In this document: positions 6,426-13,593 of the stretch, piece by piece
Layout: each line of letters begins with the position of its first letter
Numbering within the stretch: the first letter of the stretch is position 1
Assembly: GCA_903838055.1 (NCBI GenBank)
Contig: CAILWV010000050.1
Span: forward strand, 1-33,305
Direction: 5' to 3'
Source: an uncultured Bacteroidota bacterium
Lineage (GTDB): Bacteria > Bacteroidota > Bacteroidia > Flavobacteriales > Flavobacteriaceae
Length of the DNA stretch: 33,305 nt
Translations under genes and position numbers: made by a program
The notes under the pieces: generated by a model
Database searches by the model: none
Seen by the model: the letters and a program-made list of their open reading frames with translations, nothing else
What the model was told of the DNA's origin: nothing

Positions 6426-8616
6426 GGAAATTTTATTAAGTCAAAAATCAAAAGTCAAAAATCAAAAAGCGAAAAAAAATTATCTAGTATCGATACTCTT
6501 TTTTCTTTTTTCTATTCTCTCTTTCAGTCAAGAAAAGCCTAAAGACACCATCAAAGTTACTAGCCTTGATGATGTACTGGTTTCGGCAGTTCGGGCAAAC
6601 AAAAAAAATCCTGTTACGTTTTCCAATGTTAGTAAGCAAGAAATAGCTCCTAGAAATTTAGGGCAAGATATTCCAATCTTACTAAATTATTTACCTTCTG
6701 TTGTCACTACTTCAGATGCAGGTAATGGTGTGGGATATACTTATATGCGTGTTCGAGGGTCGGATGGTTCAAGAGTTAATGTTACTCTTAACGGCGTGCC
6801 TTTTAACGATAGTGAAAGCCATGGTACTTATTTTGTTGATTTACCTGATTTTGCCTCTTCTTTAGAAAGTATTCAGTTACAACGTGGGGTTGGAACTTCT
6901 ACAAATGGTTCAGGTGCTTTTGGTGCTAGTATAAATATGCAAACTAAATCTCTTCAAGAGAAAGCGTATGCAGAAATTTCAAATTCAGTAGGGAGTTTTG
7001 CAACTAGAAAACATACTATAGCTTTCGGTACAGGTTTACATAATAATTTTGAAATCAATGGAAGAATTTCCGAAATAGCTTCTAATGGTTATATAGATAG
7101 AGCTTCCTCTACTATGTTTGGGTACTTTTTTAATGTCAATTATCGTAAAAAAACAACTTCAATAAAATTTCTTGCTTTTGGTGGAAAAGAAAAAACATAC
7201 CAAGCATGGAATGGACTTGAAGATTTAGATAAGCTAGAAAATGACCGAACATTTAATCCGTCGGGAATGTATTTCGATGCAAATGGGGAGATGAAATTCT
7301 ATGATAATGAAACCGATAATTATTGGCAGAATCACTTTCAATTGCATTGGTCAGAAAAATGGTCAGAAAAATGGACTTCTAATTTAGCTCTTCATTATAC
7401 ATTAGGAAAAGGATATTATCAGCAATATAAGCAAGGTCAAGTTTTGGCGGATTATAATTTATCCGATTATCAAACCAATACAACCTCCGATTTAATTAGA
7501 AAATTATGGTTGAATAATGGGTTTTTCGGCACAACATTTTCATTAAATTACAAGAATAGTAAAACCGATATTCTTTTTGGTGGTGCTGCTAATAGATATT
7601 TAGGAAAGCATTATGGAGAAGTGGTTTGGACCCAGTTTTATGTGCCAGCGGCTAATAAATATTATAACAATTACGGAAACAAAGACGATATTAATTGCTA
7701 TATTAAAGCTTCACAAACCATTGGCAAATTAAATCTATTAGTAGATATGCAATACCGAATGGTTTTTTATAATGCAACGAGCATCTATTTTAATGATGTA
7801 AACGATTCGTTCCGTTTTTTCAATCCAAAAGTAGGAGGAAATTACCAGTTGAATTTAAACAATTCACTATATGCTTATGCTGGAATTGCAAATAAAGAAC
7901 CTAGAAGAGAAGATTATGAAAATGGAAGTGTTAAACCAGAACATTTATTAGATTATGAATTAGGATGGAAATACAATTCTAAAAAACTAACAATAAACAC
8001 CAATGCTTTTTTTATGAAATATAAAAATCAGTTAGTTATGACCGGCGCATTGAATAATGTTGGCTCTCCAGTTTTTACAAACAGCGGTGACAGTTACCGT
8101 GTTGGACTAGAAATAGAATCGGTAGTTAAAGTAAATGACAAAATAACATTTCAGCCAAATATTACATTAAGTCAAAACAAAAATAGAAATTTTTATTTTC
8201 AACGTGATGGAATTTTAGACAATCTAGGAACTACAAATATCGCCTTTTCTCCAAACATAGTCTTTGGAAATGCTACCACATACACGCCTATTAAAAATTT
8301 AAACCTCACAATATTAAACAAGTTTGTTGGTAAACAATTTATGGGGAATATTGATTCTCAGCAATCTATTTTGAAAGATTATAATGTTCATGATTTTAAT
8401 GTTACTTATTTATGGAACATTAATAAAGGAATTCAATCAATTCTTTTTTCTGGATTAATTAATAATGTTTTTAATAGTAAGTATATTTCTAATGGATATT
8501 TCTATACTTATGATGATACTTTCACAGCGCCAGGAGTAACAACTACAATTGAAGGTGCAGGATATTATCCACAAGCTGTAAGGAATTTCTTAATAGGTAT
8601 GACTTTAAAATTCTAG
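6424..8616 (+). CDS. TonB-dependent outer-membrane receptor, TPP-riboswitch controlled (probable thiamine receptor)
   Basis: 730-residue outer-membrane active transporter. After an unusually long basic N-region and a hydrophobic core (signal peptide ending near SFSQ, residue ~36) comes a TonB-box-like segment VLVSAVR. The plug domain follows, with LLNYLPSVV, the MRVRGSDGSRVNVTLNGVPFND motif region and the QRGVGTSTNGSGAFG segment. The rest is a 22-strand-type barrel ending in the aromatic GMTLKF. It lacks the CarboxypepD-like N-terminal extension of SusC proteins, and there is no SusD partner. The TPP riboswitch directly upstream is the best clue to substrate: thiamine or a phosphate ester. 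Comparable riboswitch-controlled receptors are known in Bacteroidota. A 14-base duplication encodes part of the basic N-region. Confidence 0.93.
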   Translation: MEILLSQKSKVKNQKAKKNYLVSILFFLFSILSFSQEKPKDTIKVTSLDDVLVSAVRANKKNPVTFSNVSKQEIAPRNLGQDIPILLNYLPSVVTTSDAGNGVGYTYMRVRGSDGSRVNVTLNGVPFNDSESHGTYFVDLPDFASSLESIQLQRGVGTSTNGSGAFGASINMQTKSLQEKAYAEISNSVGSFATRKHTIAFGTGLHNNFEINGRISEIASNGYIDRASSTMFGYFFNVNYRKKTTSIKFLAFGGKEKTYQAWNGLEDLDKLENDRTFNPSGMYFDANGEMKFYDNETDNYWQNHFQLHWSEKWSEKWTSNLALHYTLGKGYYQQYKQGQVLADYNLSDYQTNTTSDLIRKLWLNNGFFGTTFSLNYKNSKTDILFGGAANRYLGKHYGEVVWTQFYVPAANKYYNNYGNKDDINCYIKASQTIGKLNLLVDMQYRMVFYNATSIYFNDVNDSFRFFNPKVGGNYQLNLNNSLYAYAGIANKEPRREDYENGSVKPEHLLDYELGWKYNSKKLTINTNAFFMKYKNQLVMTGALNNVGSPVFTNSGDSYRVGLEIESVVKVNDKITFQPNITLSQNKNRNFYFQRDGILDNLGTTNIAFSPNIVFGNATTYTPIKNLNLTILNKFVGKQFMGNIDSQQSILKDYNVHDFNVTYLWNINKGIQSILFSGLINNVFNSKYISNGYFYTYDDTFTAPGVTTTIEGAGYYPQAVRNFLIGMTLKF

Positions 8617-8636
8617 TTTCTATTTAACTAATTAAG

Positions 8637-8670
8637 AAAGCCAAGTTTGATGTTTTTTGAACTTGGCTTT
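8637..8670. terminator. Bidirectional terminator between the TonB receptor and dinB
   Basis: A perfect 11-base inverted repeat AAAGCCAAGTT (8637-8647) / AACTTGGCTTT (8660-8670) has a T-rich loop. It is followed by T's on the plus strand and, read in reverse, flanked by T's for the minus strand. It separates two convergent genes and ends one base before the dinB stop codon. Confidence 0.9.
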
Positions 8671-8671
8671 T

Positions 8672-9754
8672 TTAAAACTCAAATCGCAACTGCACTACCA
8701 CGGTTTTCTTCACATCGGTATTTAGGTTATTTAAGGAAATACCAAGCAAACGAACTGAGTCTTTCATCCGTTCTTGGTATAAAAGTTCTTTAGCAGTTTC
8801 CAACAGTAATCCTTTGTCGGCAATGAAATAAGGTAAGGTTTTGCTTCTCGTTTGGGTTGTAAAATCGCTGTATTTTATTTTTAAAGTAACTGTTTTTCCT
8901 GAAAGGGAATATTTTTTTAATCGTTTTTCTAATTCGGCAGCAATTCGTTCTAATTTTTCTAACATAAAAATCTCAGAAGTCAAATTTTCATTAAAAGTAT
9001 GTTCTGCAGCAACCGACTTCGAAATCCTGTCCGGTTTAACTTCACTATAGTGAATGCCTCGAACAATATTATAATAAAACCCACCACTTTTGCCAAAATG
9101 TTGTTCTAGATATTCCCTAGATTTAGACTTTAGATCTTTGCCAGTAAAAATACCATGTTGGTACATTTTCTCTTTGGTAACCTTACCAATTCCGTAGAAC
9201 TTTTTTATTTCTAAGTTTTCTAAAAATACTTCTACTTCTTCTGGATTTACGGTTTTTTGACCATTAGGTTTATTGTAATCGCTAGCAATTTTAGCAACGA
9301 ATTTATTTATTGAAATTCCAGCAGATGCATTTAATCCTACTTCATCTTGAATTCGTTTCCGAATTTCTTGAGCTATCAAACTTGCACTAGGATTTCCTTT
9401 TTTATTTTGGGTAACATCCAAATAAGCTTCGTCTAGAGATAGAGGTTCCACTAAATCGGTATAATCCAAAAAGATTTTTCTTATTTTATTAGAGATTTCT
9501 TTATATCGATCAAAACGAGGTCTCACAAAAATTAATTCTGGGCAATTCCGTTTTGCTTGCACGCCACTCATTGCACTTCGGACTCCAAATTTTCGCGCCT
9601 CATAGCTAGCAGCAGAAACCACCCCTCGCACTTCACTTCCGCCAACAGCTAAAGGTTTTCCGCGAAGTTCAGGAAAATCCATTTGCTCTACAGATGCATA
9701 GAATGCATCCATATCAACATGGATGATTTTTCGTATTTGTATTTCTTCTGACAC
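8672..9754 (-). CDS. dinB: DNA polymerase IV (Y-family translesion polymerase)
   Basis: Error-prone Y-family polymerase that copies past damaged template bases. The 360 residues are full length. The catalytic metal ligands are seen in HVDMDAFYASVE (D14, with F18 as steric-gate residue) and SLDEAYLD (D108, E109). A helix-hairpin-helix region FYGIGKVT follows, and the C-terminal little-finger domain ends VVQLRFEF, a plausible beta-clamp-binding peptide. The start is GTG at 9754: the nearby ATG is one base out of frame and an in-frame stop lies just upstream. The mRNA leader would be very short, since a TAAATTTG -7-like box lies only 5 bases before the GTG. No LexA-type operator was recognised. 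Confidence 0.95.
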   Translation of the reverse strand: MSEEIQIRKIIHVDMDAFYASVEQMDFPELRGKPLAVGGSEVRGVVSAASYEARKFGVRSAMSGVQAKRNCPELIFVRPRFDRYKEISNKIRKIFLDYTDLVEPLSLDEAYLDVTQNKKGNPSASLIAQEIRKRIQDEVGLNASAGISINKFVAKIASDYNKPNGQKTVNPEEVEVFLENLEIKKFYGIGKVTKEKMYQHGIFTGKDLKSKSREYLEQHFGKSGGFYYNIVRGIHYSEVKPDRISKSVAAEHTFNENLTSEIFMLEKLERIAAELEKRLKKYSLSGKTVTLKIKYSDFTTQTRSKTLPYFIADKGLLLETAKELLYQERMKDSVRLLGISLNNLNTDVKKTVVVQLRFEF

Positions 9755-9816
9755 ATTACAAATTTAGTTTTTTTATTGTCTCGAGAAATAGTATTTTTGA
9801 ACAAAACAAGAAGTTT

Positions 9817-10284
9817 ATGATAGAAATAGAACGCAAATTTTTAGTGACTTCTACAGCTTTTATTGCTGAATCTTTTACGCAACATAACATTGCGCAGGGA
9901 TATCTTAATTCAAATCCTGAAAGAACCGTTCGGATTAGAATAAAAGGAAACAAAGGGTTTCTAACTATCAAAGGAATCGGGAATGAAAGCGGGGCCTCAC
10001 GATTGGAATGGGAAAAAGAAATTCCGCTGGAAGAAACCAAATTATTATTGCCTTTGTGTGAAGATGGAGTTATTGAAAAAACTCGTTATGAAGTAAAATC
10101 AGGCAATCATATTATAGAAGTTGATGTTTTTCACGGAGTAAATGAAGGTTTAATTCTTGCCGAAATAGAACTTAAAAATGAAAATGAATCCTATACAGCA
10201 CCTAATTGGCTTGGTAAAGAAGTAACAGGGGATAAACGTTATTATAACTCTTATTTGAGTTTACATTCGTATAATAAGTGGTGA
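9817..10284 (+). CDS. CYTH domain protein (triphosphate tunnel metalloenzyme)
   Basis: 155-residue single-domain CYTH protein. The N-terminal EIERKFLV carries the ExExK signature (E3, E5, K7), and alternating basic and acidic strand residues follow (RTVRIRIKGNKGFLTIKG, RLEWEKEI, KTRYEV, EVDVF, AEIEL), as expected for an eight-stranded tunnel binding triphosphate and divalent metal. Short bacterial members are mostly inorganic triphosphatases; the class IV adenylate cyclase activity of some relatives cannot be excluded. There is no CHAD domain in or next to it. It diverges from dinB (62-base gap, with a TATTTTTG -7-like box at 9792-9799), and its TGA directly abuts the stop of the convergent RlpA-like gene. 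Confidence 0.9.
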   Translation: MIEIERKFLVTSTAFIAESFTQHNIAQGYLNSNPERTVRIRIKGNKGFLTIKGIGNESGASRLEWEKEIPLEETKLLLPLCEDGVIEKTRYEVKSGNHIIEVDVFHGVNEGLILAEIELKNENESYTAPNWLGKEVTGDKRYYNSYLSLHSYNKW

Positions 10285-10776
10285 TTATTTTTGTAAAATA
10301 TCCATAGAAACATTAATATAACCGGCACCACTACTAGAGGCAATTGTAAAAAAGGCTTTTTTAGATAAATCTATTTCGCGGCCTCTCACATAAGGTCCTC
10401 TATCTGTAATTTCAACTAGTACTGATTTGCCATTGGCAAGATTTGTTACACGAACCATTGTCCCAAAAGCAAGTGATTTATGAGCAGCTGTAAGTTTATT
10501 CATGTCATAAATTCTTCCACTAGCGGTTCGCCTTCCATGAAATTTATTAGCATAATAAGAAGCTCGAGCACTTTTTTTATAGCACTTAAATTTAGTGTTA
10601 ATTGCAATAATAGAATCAATTGCTAAAGGCTCCTTTTCAAGGAACTTAATTTTTTTTACGGAATCTTTACTTACTGTTTTGGTTTCTTTTTTTCCAACTA
10701 AAATAGATTGTGCAAAAATACCCGTGCCAATTAATATAATAATAAGTAAAAGTATTTTTGAAATTCGGTTTTTCAT
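10285..10776 (-). CDS. Septal ring lytic transglycosylase RlpA-like protein (double-psi beta-barrel)
   Basis: Exported 163-residue protein with an N-terminal signal peptide (hydrophobic 8-21, FAQ cleavage region) and a double-psi beta-barrel at about 65-162. The RlpA hallmarks are [20 protein letters not shown] (72-91), [16 protein letters not shown] (97-112) and [16 protein letters not shown] (123-138). RlpA proteins bind or cleave peptidoglycan lacking stem peptides at division sites. There is no SPOR domain and no lipobox cysteine, so septal targeting is not evident and the enzymatic role is inferred from family only. It lies upstream of no partner gene; the membrane-protein gene behind it is on the same strand, with a 36-base gap. 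Confidence 0.88.
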   Translation of the reverse strand: MKNRISKILLLIIILIGTGIFAQSILVGKKETKTVSKDSVKKIKFLEKEPLAIDSIIAINTKFKCYKKSARASYYANKFHGRRTASGRIYDMNKLTAAHKSLAFGTMVRVTNLANGKSVLVEITDRGPYVRGREIDLSKKAFFTIASSSGAGYINVSMDILQK

Positions 10777-10811
10777 TAGAACTTGTATTTAATGACTAGA
10801 AGAAAGAGATT

Positions 10812-11243
10812 TTACATTTTGTTAAGCCATAAATGCCAAGGAATTCTGGCTAATATTAAAAGTAATCCTAAACCATAAAAAATGGATATCGTTTTAAATT
10901 TAGATTCGCCAGTAGTAGATTTTTTATGTTTAGACCATCCAATAGTAATTAAAACAATAGCAATAATATTTATTAAAGGATGTTCTAACGAAGTTAATCG
11001 TGCTGTGGCATCACTCATTTGTCCTAAACTATCTTTTCCTAAAGGAGATACAAAATACAAAATTAATCCAACAAGTAATTGAACGTGTGCAAAAATTAAT
11101 CCAAACAACGCTATTTTTCTGTCTTTTGCAGTAAATTCTTTTTTGGAAACCATTCCAATTACTGAATTAACAACTGTAATAACTAATAATAAAAGTGCTA
11201 AATAAGCCCACCCCGAATGAAATTTTTGAATAAAATTGTACAT
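10812..11243 (-). CDS. Small four-helix membrane protein of the cytochrome b-like type seen in Flavobacteria
   Basis: 143-residue integral membrane protein with four hydrophobic segments: WAYLALLLLVITVVNSVIG, IALFGLIFAHVQLLVGLILYF, INIIAIVLITIGW and ISIFYGLGLLLILARI. Histidines lie at or near segment ends (FHSGW, FAHVQL, LEHPL, IPWHLW). This pattern could bind haem and probably explains why relatives are sometimes labelled cytochrome B, but haem binding is not shown. I chose the ATG at 11243 over one at 11297: a TATATTTG -7-like box (minus strand, 11264-11271) lies between them and the upstream extension is low-complexity. Function is unknown. Confidence 0.75.
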   Translation of the reverse strand: MYNFIQKFHSGWAYLALLLLVITVVNSVIGMVSKKEFTAKDRKIALFGLIFAHVQLLVGLILYFVSPLGKDSLGQMSDATARLTSLEHPLINIIAIVLITIGWSKHKKSTTGESKFKTISIFYGLGLLLILARIPWHLWLNKM

Positions 11244-11406
11244 AAAGAATAATTTTGGTTTAACAAATATACCAATAAAAAAGAAAACAAAAAACAAAAT
11301 TCAGACTAGTCAGGTAAAAAAGTGAGTATCATAATCCTGCTATATCTTGATTAATATGTGCTTAGAATAAAAAAAAGGACCTAAATAATTTAAGAAAAAA
11401 ACAAAT

Positions 11407-11979
11407 CTATCTTTCCTTTTTTAAATCCTCTGCTACTTTTTCAAGTTCCATATACCAGTCTTCCCCAAATCTTCTAATCAAGGCTTCTTTAACAAATTTA
11501 TAAATTGGCACTTGAAGTTCTTTTCCTAAGGAACAGGCATCATCACAGATATCCCAACGGTCATAATTTACTGCAGAAAATTCAGAGAAATCCTTAACTC
11601 GAATTGGATACAAATGACATGATACTGGCTTTTTCCATGAAATTACACCTTGATTGTAGGCTTGTTCTATGCCGCAAAGAGCTGTTTTACCATCAAAAAT
11701 AACATAAGCACAATCTTTTTCATCAATTAAAGGCGTCTCTAAATCTTGGTCTGTACCTTTTACCCAGGTTCCTAATTTTTCAATTGCTTCAATTCCTTCC
11801 TTTCGAAGAAACGGTTTTACTTTTGGATAAATTTCTTCCATTATTTTAGTCTCTTCTTCACTCAATGGTGCGCCTGCATCACCATCAACACAACAAGCAC
11901 CATGGCATGTAGATAGATTGCAAACAAAATCTTTTTCTAAAATATCTTCTGAAACTATCGTTTTTCCTAATTGAAACAT
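11407..11979 (-). CDS. DUF3109 family protein (cysteine-rich, YkgJ-like)
   Basis: 190-residue cytoplasmic protein with a cysteine pattern resembling zinc or iron-sulfur binding: VCNLSTCHGACC near the N-terminus (four cysteines), then DCAYVIF, ALCGIEQ, SCHLYPIR and ICDDACSLG. This is the arrangement of DUF3109 and the related YkgJ/CxxCxxCC proteins, whose biochemical role is not established. Length and motif order match flavobacterial members. It has its own minus-strand promoter region; a TATCTTTG box (12005-12012) lies 26 bases before the ATG. It is divergent from marC. Confidence 0.9.
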   Translation of the reverse strand: MFQLGKTIVSEDILEKDFVCNLSTCHGACCVDGDAGAPLSEEETKIMEEIYPKVKPFLRKEGIEAIEKLGTWVKGTDQDLETPLIDEKDCAYVIFDGKTALCGIEQAYNQGVISWKKPVSCHLYPIRVKDFSEFSAVNYDRWDICDDACSLGKELQVPIYKFVKEALIRRFGEDWYMELEKVAEDLKKER

Positions 11980-12070
11980 AATTTGTGCTAATTTTTAATA
12001 TTTGCAAAGATACAAAGGATTTTAATGTTTTTACTATGTCAGATTTATCCTAAAATTAACAAAGTCATCG

Positions 12071-12100
12071 TTGCTTTCAATTTGTAATGAAGTAATTTTG
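12071..12100 (+). promoter_or_regulatory. Promoter of the marC-like gene
   Basis: TTG (12071-12073), a 19-base spacer and TAATTTTG (12093-12100) match the Bacteroidota consensus. The -7 box ends 20 bases before the ATG at 12121, so the transcript leader is short. Confidence 0.72.
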
Positions 12101-12120
12101 CATTCTAAATTAATACAATT

Positions 12121-12699
12121 ATGTTAGGATTTGATTTTAAAGAAATTGCAACTATTGGAATGGTTCTTTTTGCTGTAATTGATATTGTAGGGACTATCCC
12201 TATTGTAGTAGATTTAAGACAAAAATATGGTCACATTGAATCGGAAAAAGCATCTGTTGCTGCAGGAATTATCATGATAACTTTTCTTTTTGTTGGTGAA
12301 GAATTGCTTAATTTAATTGGTATTGATGTGCATTCTTTTGCTGTTGCTGGTTCTTTTGTGTTGTTTTTTCTTGCCTTAGAGATGATTCTCGGCATCCGTC
12401 TATATAAAGAAGAGGAAGCTAGTTCGGCTTCAATAGTACCATTAGCATTTCCATTAATTGCAGGTGCAGGAACGATGACAACATTACTTTCTTTACGATC
12501 GCAATTTCAAACAGTTAATATTGTAATTGCTATTTTACTAAATATAATTTTGGTATATATTGTTTTGAAATCTTCCGCTAAAATTGAAAAAATGTTGGGT
12601 AAGAATGGTTTAGGAGTCATCCGAAAAACCTTTGGAGTAGTGCTCTTAGCAATTGCTGTTAAATTATTTGCGGCTAATGTTAAAGGATTATTTGTTTAA
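12121..12699 (+). CDS. MarC family integral membrane protein
   Basis: 192-residue inner-membrane protein with six predicted hydrophobic segments and the MarC signatures FAVIDIVGTIPIVVDL at the N-terminus and PLAFPLIAGAGTMTTLLSL in the middle. The family was once linked to multiple antibiotic resistance in E. coli, but that role was not upheld and the transported substrate is unknown. It opens a plus-strand group with a tiny membrane protein (37-base gap) and an FAD oxidoreductase. Confidence 0.92.
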   Translation: MLGFDFKEIATIGMVLFAVIDIVGTIPIVVDLRQKYGHIESEKASVAAGIIMITFLFVGEELLNLIGIDVHSFAVAGSFVLFFLALEMILGIRLYKEEEASSASIVPLAFPLIAGAGTMTTLLSLRSQFQTVNIVIAILLNIILVYIVLKSSAKIEKMLGKNGLGVIRKTFGVVLLAIAVKLFAANVKGLFV

Positions 12700-12736
12700 T
12701 GCCTTTTTTACTATTTTTACATTTTAAATTTCTATT

Positions 12737-12937
12737 ATGAAAATTTTCACTACCATATTAATTGTTATTGCCATCGGACTTGTTATTTTTAATATGACAA
12801 TGTTAGACCTTAATAAGCCTTTTGAAGGAAATAGTATGATAGCATTGATTGGAGTTGTTGCTTCTTTTTGTGCTGTATTTATTCTACTAATTTTTAAAAT
12901 GTCCAAAAAAATTGAAGATAAACTTAAAAATCAATAG
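12737..12937 (+). CDS. Small two-helix membrane protein, hypothetical
   Basis: 66 residues. Two hydrophobic stretches (about 4-24 and 33-54) are separated by a polar loop (LDLNKPFEGNS) and followed by a lysine-rich cytosolic tail (KMSKKIEDKLKNQ), suggesting a hairpin with both ends inside. No domain is recognised. Support comes from a clean ATG, the charge pattern of a membrane protein and its place between marC and the oxidoreductase on the same strand with no other plausible frame. Function is unknown. Confidence 0.68.
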   Translation: MKIFTTILIVIAIGLVIFNMTMLDLNKPFEGNSMIALIGVVASFCAVFILLIFKMSKKIEDKLKNQ

Positions 12938-12984
12938 ATTCATACAACTGAATTTGGATTTTTAAACTTTTAATTTCATTATTT

Positions 12985-13593
12985 ATGATAGATGTTTTAA
13001 TAATTGGTGGTGGAGTTTCTGGAGTTTCTTGTGCATTAGTATTGGGCTCAGCCAAAAATAAATTATTTGCTCAAGACAAGGAAATTACAATTATTACACA
13101 CCAAAAAGCATCTTCACTCCAAGAAGCAGTATTTAATAATGCTTACGGAATTCCTGCTGGAAAATTAGGATCAGAACTTTTGACTGAAAGTCTACAACAG
13201 CTAGAAAATTTATATCCCCACATCAATCAAATTGAAGGAGAAAAAGTTATTTCTGTAACTGGTGACTATCCAAATATTACAGTTGTAACAAATAAAAATT
13301 CTTATAACACTAAAAATATTGTCATTTCAATTGGTTCTTCTAACACTTTTGCAATTGATGGTTTGTTACATTATATAGAGCCTCATAAAAAATCAATTGT
13401 AGATAAGCAACGCATCCAATTGCGAAACGAGGATCACAAAGTTACAGAAGGAATTTATGTGGCAGGAACACTTGCCGGGCATAGAAGTCAGTTGGCAATT
13501 GCTGCAGGAAGTGGTGCCGCTGTAGCAACAGATATTCTAACTTTATGGAATAACAATATTTCGACTCATTGTCACGATTCTATTAAAAAATAA
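12985..13593 (+). CDS. Short NAD(P)/FAD-dependent oxidoreductase-like protein (thioredoxin-reductase fold)
   Basis: 202-residue flavoprotein-like protein. The N-terminus IDVLIIGGGVSGVSCALVLG is a dinucleotide-binding Rossmann motif, and the C-terminal EGIYVAGTLAGHRSQLAIAAGSGAAVATDIL is the second FAD-contact motif of the thioredoxin-reductase family. Between them there is no second, NADPH-binding Rossmann domain and no CxxC redox pair, so the length is about two thirds of a true thioredoxin reductase. It could be a reduced flavoprotein that receives electrons from a partner. Its TAA directly abuts the stop codon of the convergent S41 protease gene. Confidence 0.85.
   Translation: MIDVLIIGGGVSGVSCALVLGSAKNKLFAQDKEITIITHQKASSLQEAVFNNAYGIPAGKLGSELLTESLQQLENLYPHINQIEGEKVISVTGDYPNITVVTNKNSYNTKNIVISIGSSNTFAIDGLLHYIEPHKKSIVDKQRIQLRNEDHKVTEGIYVAGTLAGHRSQLAIAAGSGAAVATDILTLWNNNISTHCHDSIKK

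Noticed and set aside
11298..11406. GACTAGTC palindrome near 11303, also seen near 133
   Set aside because: An eight-base palindrome occurring twice in 33 kb with different flanks; no evidence of a shared element.
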